A stretch of DNA of 64,000 bases from CAUZIR01 sp965250195 (GTDB taxonomy: Bacteria; Chloroflexota; Dehalococcoidia; Lucifugimonadales; UBA2962): the NCBI GenBank assembly GCA_965250195.1, contig OZ252295.1, positions 1,674,001-1,738,000 on the forward strand. The letters are read 5' to 3'. Below the pieces are notes generated by a model, which was given only the letters and a program-made list of their open reading frames with translations, was not told the DNA's origin and did not search any database. Each line of letters opens with the position of its first letter. The first letter of the stretch is position 1. A program made the position numbers and the translations under genes. This document shows, one piece after another, positions 22,252-29,881 of this stretch.

Positions 22252-24282
22252 ATGGCCGACCCGACGTACACGGATTTTCTGCGATTGATTCGAGAGTTGC
22301 TCGGCGAGCAATTAGCAGAAGACTTTTGGAAGACGCAGATGGTGGTCTTCGAGAATGCCAAGCAACTTAGGGCTGGCGTGCCGTTCACAGAATTGACTGA
22401 ACGATCCGAAACGATCCTGTACCACTGTTGGCCTGGTGTCGGAAAGACACAAGCCACTGTGAACATCGCCGAAAGCTTTATTCCAGAACTCCCGACACTG
22501 GTATCGGGCCTATCTCATAAGTCCTTCGACAATGTCAAAACCAAATCCCGGTGGGCTCACTGGCGTGGTCACGACAAGGGGTGTCAAGCGAGCATCCTGT
22601 GGACAAAAGGTTATGAAGCAAATTCCTTTGACTGCACTTGTGAAGTGCAGAGGACCAATAGGACTGGTGGTCCCACATTCGCTCCACTTGACTACGTTCT
22701 AAGCACAACCCAATTCGGGCCACCGCTGTCTTGGAATATTCACGATTACTTTCTGTGGGTCATTGACGAGATCGACTATTCCCGGTTTGTGGGAACGATG
22801 ACTTTCGAAAAAAAGGACTTGGAGAGGTGGGAGCTAGACCATGACTCCCAAGTCATCCGAGAGTTGTCGGGCGCCCTACGTCGCGTCCACAAGCAGCACA
22901 GTGAAGTCCACAAAGACGCCAAACAGTACAGTCAATTTCACTATTGGTATGGAGGAGAACTGTTCGGGCGGATCGACGAAACGCTGCTGGAACGGGGCGG
23001 CTCTCTAAAAGAGATGATTGCCAGCCTCGAAGGGTTGGCGGAAGCCGACCTACCTAGGGTCACTTCCGATCACCTATTCGAAGGCGTGGAAGGATTACCC
23101 GTTAACTTTGCGCCACACCTTTTCAAGCGGTTCATTTGGGAGGCGAAAGCATCACGGGTTAAATTGCCAATGAATCCTCTGATCCACCTTGTATGGGACC
23201 GGCCCACAGAGCATGCGCCACGTCAGTCTCTTTATCGGCTGCGGTGGAGACGTTGGCTCGTACGGCACTTGAGTCAGATCATCGTCCTGGACGCAAGCGC
23301 CGATATGGAATTGCTCAAGAGGGTGTTTGGGCCCGTGAATGTCAAGACAGCGTCACGATTACCATTCCCAACTGAAGTGCGGGTGAAGCAGTTAGTTGGT
23401 AAACGGAAACGAGTGGGCAAAGGCACGCTGGGTTCAATTTCGGACGGTGGCGAATCGAAATTGACGGCCGGATACCGTGCATTGATCCAAGCTGAAGTCA
23501 AAGCCATCGGCATAACTCGCGATGATGGCCGTCAGAAAAAGATCGGCGTAATAACGTTTCAAAACCTCCTGCTCGACAGCACAAAGTCGTTGCGGGAGAT
23601 GGGAGTGGCTCAGAAGGACATAGTCGAAGGTTATTACTTCAATTTGCGCGGCGAGAACTTCTTTAATGACTGCGATCTTTTGCTGGTCATCGGGTTTCCG
23701 AACCCGAATCCGCATGGCTTGTTTGAGGAAGCTTCGGCCCTGATGGGTGAGGAATGGAAGCCCCTGGACCGTACTCCAATCTTGCTTACGGCCCGTCTGA
23801 AAATGCGGAACGGGAATTCTGTAACCGTTCGCAAAATCGGTGGTTACAAGGACGACAGGCTACAGCGCCTGAAAGACCAGAAATCAAAGTTTGAGTTGTA
23901 TCAAGCTTTCCATCGAAGCCGCGCTTACCTCAGACCGTTGGACGGTCAATCCGTAGATATCCTTGTGTTCACAGATATCCCAATACCGGAAGTTGAAGTC
24001 GACGGGTTTATGGGTTTTGAAGGGCTGCTGTTTAGCGCCTTAGAGGCAAGGTTGACCGACCAGGACGTCGTCACAATTCGGCAGGTCGTCAGTGATTTGC
24101 TGGCCTCCACCGGTGAGGACGACAGTACAACGTCCAGGGATCGCTGGCGTACTCGGATCAACACGGCCGTCGAACAAATGGACAGGGATGCTGGATGGCT
24201 ATGCGAGGCGACAGGCACAAGTTATGTGGCGGGCACTAGCAAAGGCAATCCCGGCAGGTTCGTGCGAAACGAGTCCGCCTAG
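22252..24282 (+). CDS. Large helicase-like P-loop ATPase
   Basis: A 676-aa protein. Walker A WPGVGKTQ at residues 60-67, Walker B-like LWVIDEID near 170, then LDASADMELL (a motif III-like LDAxxD), IGVITFQNLL (motif IV-like), FFNDCDLLLVIGFPNPNP (motif V-like) and QAFHRSRAYLRP (motif VI-like, Q..HR..R). This order fits an SF2-type helicase, probably the element's replication or DNA-processing motor. A Cys cluster (KGCQ ... FDCTCEV, residues 105-130) could bind metal. ATG 22252 follows GGAGGCGGGA. Its stop overlaps a decayed integrase on the other strand. It could alternatively be a defence ATPase. Confidence 0.7.
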   Translation: MADPTYTDFLRLIRELLGEQLAEDFWKTQMVVFENAKQLRAGVPFTELTERSETILYHCWPGVGKTQATVNIAESFIPELPTLVSGLSHKSFDNVKTKSRWAHWRGHDKGCQASILWTKGYEANSFDCTCEVQRTNRTGGPTFAPLDYVLSTTQFGPPLSWNIHDYFLWVIDEIDYSRFVGTMTFEKKDLERWELDHDSQVIRELSGALRRVHKQHSEVHKDAKQYSQFHYWYGGELFGRIDETLLERGGSLKEMIASLEGLAEADLPRVTSDHLFEGVEGLPVNFAPHLFKRFIWEAKASRVKLPMNPLIHLVWDRPTEHAPRQSLYRLRWRRWLVRHLSQIIVLDASADMELLKRVFGPVNVKTASRLPFPTEVRVKQLVGKRKRVGKGTLGSISDGGESKLTAGYRALIQAEVKAIGITRDDGRQKKIGVITFQNLLLDSTKSLREMGVAQKDIVEGYYFNLRGENFFNDCDLLLVIGFPNPNPHGLFEEASALMGEEWKPLDRTPILLTARLKMRNGNSVTVRKIGGYKDDRLQRLKDQKSKFELYQAFHRSRAYLRPLDGQSVDILVFTDIPIPEVEVDGFMGFEGLLFSALEARLTDQDVVTIRQVVSDLLASTGEDDSTTSRDRWRTRINTAVEQMDRDAGWLCEATGTSYVAGTSKGNPGRFVRNESA

Positions 24283-24465
24283 TGGCCGAACATGGAATCG
24301 CCAGGACTGAATCGCCGGTGAGCATCGTGAGCCAACTTATCAGCCACCGCCGCCACGTATCGCCTGAGCATGGTTACGTCCTTCCAGCCACATATCTCCA
24401 GAATGTCGCTGTCCTGCATTCCCAGACGCTTCATCTGAGCCGCTGTGGTTGTGCAGGACCGCCCG
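24279..24465 (-). pseudogene. Decayed tyrosine recombinase C-terminus (type 2)
   Basis: The minus-strand frame ending TAG 24281-24279 reads MKRLGMQDSDILEICGWKD then VTMLRRYVAAVADKLAHD. This is the end of a phage-type integrase: the W that stands for the second His, and catalytic Tyr in RRYV. Nothing convincing lies upstream. Its stop overlaps the stop of the helicase-like gene. Confidence 0.65.
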
Positions 24466-24482
24466 GTTGCCTACTGCGACGG

Positions 24483-24608
24483 TCAAACGTCTGTCAGCCG
24501 GACGTACTCGGATATGGCAACCGCTTCCTTCGCAGCCCGAGGGTACCGTCCCACCATTTCGATGGTCTCCCAACCGCGAAGCCATCGGAATGTCTGTGGG
24601 TCGACGTT
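24483..24608 (-). pseudogene. Decayed copy of the resident integrase C-terminus
   Basis: DPQTFRWLRGWETIEMVGRY then PRAAKEAVAISEYVRLTDV ends at TGA 24485-24483. It parallels the resident integrase tail (TQTIQYLGGWESIEMVARYS, then EYVPLTDD) and an in-frame TGA lies just upstream. This is a truncated relative left by an earlier event. Confidence 0.7.
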
Positions 24609-24620
24609 TCAGAAATGAAA

Positions 24621-24650
24621 AGGCCCCGCCCACTAATGTGAGCGAGGCCT
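24621..24650 (-). terminator. Terminator of the secreted-protein gene
   Basis: On the minus strand AGGCCTCGC and GCGGGGCCT pair (9 bp, one mismatch) around a 12-nt loop and are followed by TTTTC. It lies 40 bp after the stop at 24690. Confidence 0.55.
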
Positions 24651-24689
24651 AGAAATCAAGGTGGGTGGCTTTTCCGTTAAAGCCCGCTT

Positions 24690-25391
24690 TTACTTGTGGC
24701 CGACCCTCTCGCCGGCACGGGACTTCGGATTGTATTCCTTCTGCTGGCCAGGACCGCTGTCGAGGCCCTTGCCGGGCACTCCAGATTCAATCTTCTGGTC
24801 GCCCTTCGTGCCGTCTGAACCACCATTCGAGCCACCGTCACCCGCTGCCGCGGCAATGTTGTCTAGGTCGGCTTTACACTCTCCGGAGGGTATACCCAAT
24901 TCAGGCATTATTCGGACCCAGGTCACATTCTCCCATCCAGCTCCAGCGAATAGTGCGGTGCCGGTGGCCGTTACTGACATGGGGGAGCCTGTTTTGTCGC
25001 TGCTGACCCAAACGGCGGCGCAATTATCGAGACTAACCACGTCAATGCTTCCTAAGTTGAACGTGCCTCCGTCAGCTCGCGCAACAACTAGCCATTCCTT
25101 AAACGTAGAACCGTTGTCCCGGTCTCGAACGCGAATAATTCGGTCCCCTTCTTCACCGTTAGGGTGAGCAAAGAAGAAAAGAGGCCAGTCCGCTCCGGCA
25201 TCGCTATCGACGCCTACTGTGAATCCGTCTTCAAACCAGGTGGTTCTCGTACTGTCGCCCGCTTCCCCTCTGGTTTGGTTGGCCAAATCGAACGTGACGA
25301 CCTCACCGGCGGCGAACGTCAGTCCGGCCGTCATCACGACGGCCAACACGGAAACAACTACGCCCAGAACGAGCGTTCTTTTATTTAACAT
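24690..25391 (-). CDS. Secreted protein of unknown function
   Basis: From ATG 25391 (AGGAG 9 nt upstream): a signal peptide (LNKRTLVLGVVVSVLAVVMTAGLTFA, cleavage after the alanines), a beta-rich domain of about 150 aa (VVTFDLANQTRG ... WVRIMPELGIPSGECKADL) and a Gly/Ser/Lys-rich disordered tail with low-complexity GDGGSNGGSDG. Two Cys could form a disulfide. No family is recognised. It is an island cargo gene with its own terminator. Confidence 0.65.
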   Translation of the reverse strand: MLNKRTLVLGVVVSVLAVVMTAGLTFAAGEVVTFDLANQTRGEAGDSTRTTWFEDGFTVGVDSDAGADWPLFFFAHPNGEEGDRIIRVRDRDNGSTFKEWLVVARADGGTFNLGSIDVVSLDNCAAVWVSSDKTGSPMSVTATGTALFAGAGWENVTWVRIMPELGIPSGECKADLDNIAAAAGDGGSNGGSDGTKGDQKIESGVPGKGLDSGPGQQKEYNPKSRAGERVGHK

Positions 25392-25540
25392 CTCGAATTC
25401 ACTCCTACCGTACAATTTACCTTCCAGCAACTAGTTTTAGACGGCCTTAAGTAACAAATCGGTGACGTTTCCTCCCGAAACGCAAACGTTTTGACAACGG
25501 GAAACACACCTGTTGAGTACCGGATTCGCTGCCTTGCAAG

Positions 25541-25564
25541 GGGCTTGAAGGAGCCCTGTTTTTT
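25541..25564 (+). terminator. Hairpin with T6, plus-strand orientation
   Basis: GGGCT...AGCCC hairpin followed by CTGTTTTTT. No plus-strand gene lies directly upstream. It sits just past the integrase stop and may block read-through toward it. Confidence 0.4.
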
Positions 25565-25568
25565 GTCC

Positions 25569-26411
25569 TCAGTCGTCGGTGAGTGGGACGTATTCCGCCA
25601 GGGCCACTTCCTCCTGGACGGCCCGAGAGTAGCGCGCAACCATCTCGATACTCTCCCATCCGCCCAAATATTGGATGGTCTGGGTGTCACTGCCTCTACG
25701 TCTCAGTTCGGTCGCAAAGAAGCGCCGGAAGCTGTGGGGGTTGCATTTGATACCTGTCTCGTGCTCCAAGCGCCTGAGCATAACTTGGATACTTGAAGCG
25801 GTCAGTCCGAACAACCCCTGCTCCTTAGGGGGGCCTGACGCTAAGTAGTCTTGCAGAAGAGTGCGAGTCGTGTGCCCGAACTTGACTCGTCGCTGCTTCC
25901 GGCCTTTGGTGTCGATAAGGATGATGTTTCCCTCCCAATCAATCCGTCTGGGGTCGATGGCGGCCAGTTCCGAAACACGCAAACCTGTGTCTGCGAATAG
26001 GGCGACTATCGCCTTGTTGCGGAGGCCGGGGGCAGCTCTGATGAGTTGTTTGACTTGCTCAAGTGTCGGATGACTCAGAACCGGATTCGGCACCCGAGGT
26101 GCCTTCATTCGATGGCATGGAGACCGGTCCAAATAATCCTGGTCCACCAGCCAGTTTGAGAACGCTCGGATGGCTCGGAAATGAGAATGCTTGTGCCAAG
26201 GACCGTTAACAGCGGAGAGGAATTTCTCGATGTCCGACCGTGTAACATGAAGCGGATTTGGAAATTCCCGAAGGTAAGGCTGTAGGGTCTGAATAAGCCA
26301 GAGTTCGCCTTTTTGGATGAGCCCCCGTTCGCCGTTCCGGGAGTCTATAAAGGCCTTCAGCCAATCCTTCGGAATTTTCCCGGCACCGTCCCCGCGTCCG
26401 CTTCGGAAGCG
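25569..26411 (-). CDS. Tyrosine recombinase, core-binding and catalytic part; lacks a start codon in the integrated state
   Basis: The catalytic domain (25569-26147) has TGLRVSELAAI (first Arg), a KGRKQRRVKF strand with Lys, HSFRRFFATEL (HxxR), GGW (W for the second His) and catalytic Tyr in VARYSRAV. Open frame continues upstream from GTG 26147 for 88 more codons that form the SAM-like core-binding domain (KDWLKAFIDSRNGER ... FRAIRAFSNWLVDQDYL) and then runs into attR. No ATG, GTG or TTG occurs in frame between 26148 and at least 26520. Starting at GTG 26147 would discard the core-binding domain. The N-terminus therefore seems to lie at the other end of the element. Confidence 0.85.
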   Translation of the reverse strand, partial: RFRSGRGDGAGKIPKDWLKAFIDSRNGERGLIQKGELWLIQTLQPYLREFPNPLHVTRSDIEKFLSAVNGPWHKHSHFRAIRAFSNWLVDQDYLDRSPCHRMKAPRVPNPVLSHPTLEQVKQLIRAAPGLRNKAIVALFADTGLRVSELAAIDPRRIDWEGNIILIDTKGRKQRRVKFGHTTRTLLQDYLASGPPKEQGLFGLTASSIQVMLRRLEHETGIKCNPHSFRRFFATELRRRGSDTQTIQYLGGWESIEMVARYSRAVQEEVALAEYVPLTDD

Positions 26412-26412
26412 T

Positions 26413-26460
26413 TTCCCAAGCAGAAGGTCGTGGGTTCGAATCCCATCACCCGCTCCAACA
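26413..26460 (+). repeat. attR, 48-bp direct repeat of tRNA-Gly 3' end
   Basis: Identical to 17105-17152. Immediately right of it chromosomal sequence resumes and leads to the lipoprotein gene at 26506. Confidence 0.95.
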
Positions 26461-26505
26461 CGCTTTCTTTTTGGCGCTCGTGCGCGTTGTACATGCGGTG
26501 CAGAT

Positions 26506-27393
26506 ATGTCCGCTAGCTTAGGAGACCCGCGCCTGATTACTCGTTATTCCGCAGCCTCGTTCGCGTTGCTTGCAGTGCTGGTTTTGGTGATCGCCACGGC
26601 CTGCGGGGGAGGCGATGAGCCAACCGAGCAGGCGCCGGTGCCCGACGCGCTGCCCACGCTAGTGCCGACTGAGGTGATCGCTGGACCGGTGGAGTCCGTT
26701 GCCGCCCCTGTTCGGGATATCACGGTCGAGTCCGAGGGCGACCCCGCTCGGTACTCGGTCTTCGTCATTTCGGCCCAGACGACCGATTGCGAGGCCTTCG
26801 AAGGCGTCGGGCCGGTGGTTCGCGACGGCCGCTTCGTCCGGTTAACGGTCACCAACCTTCGGGCCGTCGATCCCGGCAGAAACTGTAACGAGGTGCTGAG
26901 TACCCGGCAGTCGCGTGTCGAGATCGGCTCGGACTATGTCCCTGGCGAGACCTACACGGTCGTGGTCAACGGCTTTCCCAAGGACTTCACCGTCCCTGGT
27001 GGTCCGCCCACACTGGTGCCGCCGACCCCTGAGCCCACGACCACGCCGGTGCCCATCGGCCCGGTCACGGCGGAGCGGGTCACGGTGTTGTTGCAAGAGG
27101 TCGCCACCACGGGGATCGCCAACTTCCAGGTCCTGGTCCTGACCAAAACCGGGGAGTTCGCGGCGGGCGCGACCGTGACGGCGTCTCTGCAGGGACCGGT
27201 CGGTTCGGACAACCTTCGGTCCCCGGTGCTGGACGTCGTGACTGACGAAAACGGCATCGCAGACTTCCGATTCCCTGTTGAAGAGGGCGGCAGCTTCGTC
27301 TTCACGGTCGAGTTCATATTCGGCAACGGCGCCGTGTTCGACCAGGATGCCAGCAAAGAGTTTTACGTCTTTACAGAGATCCCCTCCCCCTGA
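26506..27393 (+). CDS. Lipoprotein with Ig-like domain
   Basis: From ATG 26506: a signal peptide with lipobox VIATACGGG, a Pro/Thr-rich linker, a domain of about 110 aa with a paired Cys (TTDCEAF ... GRNCNEV), a second PT linker and a C-terminal Ig/Big-like domain (FQVLVLTKTGEFAAGATVTASL ... DENGIADFRFPVEEGGSFVFTV). It is probably a surface-anchored structural or adhesion protein. The longer frame to 26317 crosses attR and is not plausible. It is the first chromosomal gene right of the island. In the unoccupied chromosome it would follow tRNA-Gly directly. Confidence 0.75.
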   Translation: MSASLGDPRLITRYSAASFALLAVLVLVIATACGGGDEPTEQAPVPDALPTLVPTEVIAGPVESVAAPVRDITVESEGDPARYSVFVISAQTTDCEAFEGVGPVVRDGRFVRLTVTNLRAVDPGRNCNEVLSTRQSRVEIGSDYVPGETYTVVVNGFPKDFTVPGGPPTLVPPTPEPTTTPVPIGPVTAERVTVLLQEVATTGIANFQVLVLTKTGEFAAGATVTASLQGPVGSDNLRSPVLDVVTDENGIADFRFPVEEGGSFVFTVEFIFGNGAVFDQDASKEFYVFTEIPSP

Positions 27394-27417
27394 TCCGGGC
27401 GACTTAAGGAGAGCGCG

Positions 27418-28111
27418 ATGATTGCCGACCTGACAGGCAAAGTGGCTATTGTTACCGGGGGCGCTAGCGGCATTGGCTCCGGCATCTGCACGGTGCTGGC
27501 TGAGCAAGGAGCTCGCGTAACGGTGGCCGATATCGATCTGCCCGGTGCTCAAGAGGTGGCCGCCGGGCTACCCGACGGGCGAGGTTCTGCTCTCCGGCTG
27601 GACGTGACCGACCAAGGATCGGTGGACTCGATGGTGCAAACTCTCACCGCCAATGCAGGAGTTGTAGATATTCTCGTCAACAACGCCGGGGTTATCGGAG
27701 CGCCCGGCTGGTGGGAGCGCGACCGGGGCAGCGACGAGGACTGGCAGCGCGCCTTCGACGTGAATGTGCGCGGGGTCGTCCGTTGTTCGGAAGCCGTCTC
27801 CCCGCAGATGGTCGAGCGCGGCTGCGCTCGCGCGGCACGGCGTAAACGTGAACGCCATCTGCCCCGGCCTTGTCTGGACGCCGATGACGTCCGCGCTGGT
27901 CGATCGTCGCGCCGCCTTCGCGCTGGCCCAGTCCGAGCCGGGCCTGACGGGCCGTGCGGCCTTTGACGCCATCGTCGATAAGTGGGTGCCGATGGGCCGG
28001 GAGCAGACGGCCAGGGATATCGGCAAGATGGCGGCCTTCCTAGCCTCGGACGACGCCCGCAACATCACCGGCCAGGCCGTCAATGTGGACGGCGGCATCT
28101 ACATGAATTAG
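27418..28111 (+). pseudogene. Short-chain dehydrogenase with internal frameshifting deletion
   Basis: The first part (27418 to about 27825) is a good SDR N-terminus: GKVAIVTGGASGIGSG, LVNNAGVIG and a helix ending SPQMVERG. The sequence then jumps into the +1 frame at LARHGVNVNAICPG and continues to the normal SDR end (GQAVNVDGGIY, stop 28111). Roughly 35-40 residues expected between these blocks, containing the catalytic Ser and YxxxK, are missing. It is therefore inactive unless this is an assembly collapse. AGGAG precedes ATG 27418. Confidence 0.85.
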
Positions 28112-28171
28112 ACGCGCGGCCTCTTTTACAGACCTTCCATCACAATGCGTCGAGACGACGGGCAACGCCCC

Positions 28172-29767
28172 CTAGTCGCGGCCCCGTCGCAGGGACCGGC
28201 CCGGCAGGGCGCCGGTGTTTGTGGCTTTGTCGATGACTATCTCGCCGTTGACGATGACGTACTCGATGCCGATGGCGTAACGCTTCGGGTCCATTCGCGT
28301 CGCGGGGGCTTCCACGCGCTCGGGGTCGAAGACGACGACGTCTGCCTTGAAGCCGTTTCGGAGAATGCCCCGGTCGCGCAAGCCGAGACGTTGCGCGGGG
28401 AAAGACGTCATTTTGCGAATTGCCTCCGGCAGCCTTAGGTGTTTCTCAGCACGGACGAACTCCGCCAGCACGATGGGGAAGCAGCCGTAGCTGCGGGGGC
28501 TGGGGTACTCACCGAACAGGATGGCGTCGCTGGCGATCATCCCCATGGGGTGGGACACGAAGGCGTGCAGGGTGTGGGCGTTGGTGCCCCGGCCGACCTG
28601 GGAGATGCCCAGATTTTCCGACACCAGTAAATCGATCATCGAATCGACGGGCTCTTGTTCACGGGACTCGGCGATCTCCGCCAGTGAGTGCCCATCGTAA
28701 CGCTTGTTCTCGGGCTTCGTAAATGCGGTCAGCCACAGGTCGTGCCAGGTCGCCGTGCGCTCGGTGGGGTCGCCCGGCGATCGCCGCAGCTCTCGGCGAA
28801 TGCGCGCCCGCCTCTCCGGGTCGGTCAGCGCGTCCATGACGCCTTCGGGACCGCCCTGCCGTGCCCACATGGGCAGCTGGATGGACAGGGCGGTGCCGGA
28901 GAACGGGTAGGTGTAGCAATCGAACGTCACGTCCATTCCCCTGGCGCGGTTGTCTTCAACGAGCGCGAGGTAGTCGAGGTGGCTGCCGTCGCCCTGGTAG
29001 CTCTGGCGATAGTGCGTCAGGTGGATCGGCACGCCGGACCGCTCGCCGATCTCGATGGCCTCCTCCCAGGGCGCCAGCGTGCCCTTTGCCTTGAGCGATG
29101 CGCGCGTATGCGTGTGGTAGAAGCCGCCCAGACTCGCGACGATCTCTGACAGGGCGACCAATTCTTCTGTGCTGGCGAACGAGCCCGGCGGGTAGTCCAG
29201 CCCGGTGGACATGCCCCATGCCCCCTCCTCCATCGCCTCGCGCACAATCGATTTCATGTCCTCGATCTGTGCCGGGGCTGCCGGGGTGTCGTCCCAGCCG
29301 ACCGACCAAATGCGGGCAGGGGAGTTGCCCAGGATGATGGCCATGTTGATCGCAACCTTGCCGTCGTAACGGCTTAGCTGCTCGGCGACGGTGAGCCAGT
29401 CGGCGGGCTCTGGCGGATAGCCGTTGAGGCCCGAGTCCATCCAGATGTACCGGTTCAGTTCGTCCACCGTGCGAAAGGGCGCATGGGAGATGCCGTCGAT
29501 GCCCACCAGCTCCGTCGTTACCCCCTGCCGGACTTTCGGATCATGATTCGGCTCACCCAGGATGGTCAGTCCGGCGTGCGAGTGCAGATCTACGAATCCG
29601 GGGCAAATCACCATGCCCGACCCGTCGATGGTCCGTCCTGCTTCGACTGCATCGACGCTCCCCCGGAGCACCGTGATCGAGTCTCCGGTCGCGCCCACCG
29701 AGCCGCGAAACCCCTCGCTCCCGGTGCCGTCCACGATCATGCCGTTTTTGATAAGCAGGTCGAACAT
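28172..29767 (-). CDS. N-acyl-D-amino-acid deacylase (amidohydrolase superfamily)
   Basis: A D-aminoacylase-type amidohydrolase of about 531 aa. LLIKNGMIVDGTG starts the small beta domain, GFVDLHSHAG is the HxH metal motif, GMSTGLDYPPG, YHTHTR and PIHLTHYRQ hold further metal or substrate residues, FVSHPMGMIASDA holds the late Asp, and FKADVVVFDPE is the return to the beta domain. It removes N-acyl groups from D-amino acids, probably in catabolism. The 5' end has a tandem GGGAGAGAAAAT duplication giving two ATGs (29779, 29767). The inner one matches the family start. It is divergent from the epimerase gene. Confidence 0.85.
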   Translation of the reverse strand: MFDLLIKNGMIVDGTGSEGFRGSVGATGDSITVLRGSVDAVEAGRTIDGSGMVICPGFVDLHSHAGLTILGEPNHDPKVRQGVTTELVGIDGISHAPFRTVDELNRYIWMDSGLNGYPPEPADWLTVAEQLSRYDGKVAINMAIILGNSPARIWSVGWDDTPAAPAQIEDMKSIVREAMEEGAWGMSTGLDYPPGSFASTEELVALSEIVASLGGFYHTHTRASLKAKGTLAPWEEAIEIGERSGVPIHLTHYRQSYQGDGSHLDYLALVEDNRARGMDVTFDCYTYPFSGTALSIQLPMWARQGGPEGVMDALTDPERRARIRRELRRSPGDPTERTATWHDLWLTAFTKPENKRYDGHSLAEIAESREQEPVDSMIDLLVSENLGISQVGRGTNAHTLHAFVSHPMGMIASDAILFGEYPSPRSYGCFPIVLAEFVRAEKHLRLPEAIRKMTSFPAQRLGLRDRGILRNGFKADVVVFDPERVEAPATRMDPKRYAIGIEYVIVNGEIVIDKATNTGALPGRSLRRGRD

Positions 29768-29881
29768 TTTCTCTCCCATTTTCTCTCCCCGGTCCCGATT
29801 CGCGGCGCCCTACTCGCGGCACTTGGGGAGTCTACCAATTCCGCGCCTCACTCCGGCTTCGGCCGCGTTATGCTGTTGCCG

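Larger units (their letters stand above)
17105..26460. mobile_element. Integrated element of ~9.3 kb in the tRNA-Gly gene
   Basis: It is bounded by a 48-bp perfect direct repeat of the tRNA-Gly 3' end (17105-17152 and 26413-26460). The right end carries a tyrosine recombinase adjacent to attR. DNA is visibly more AT-rich than the flanking core. Cargo: HTH segment, RHH-RAMA protein, membrane hydrolase, HU, zinc-ribbon and small membrane ORFs, class III cyclase, helicase-like P-loop protein, secreted protein and two integrase C-terminal remnants. No capsid, relaxase or conjugation genes are seen, so it is a non-conjugative island or satellite-like integrative element. Confidence 0.9.

Noticed and set aside
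24340..24633. 97-aa minus-strand frame over the integrase remnants
   Set aside because: It runs out of frame with both recombinase tails and has a His/Arg/Gly-rich composition.
29483..29881. 133-residue N-terminal extension of the epimerase
   Set aside because: It would be antisense to the deacylase, and the Rossmann fold starts at ATG 29882.
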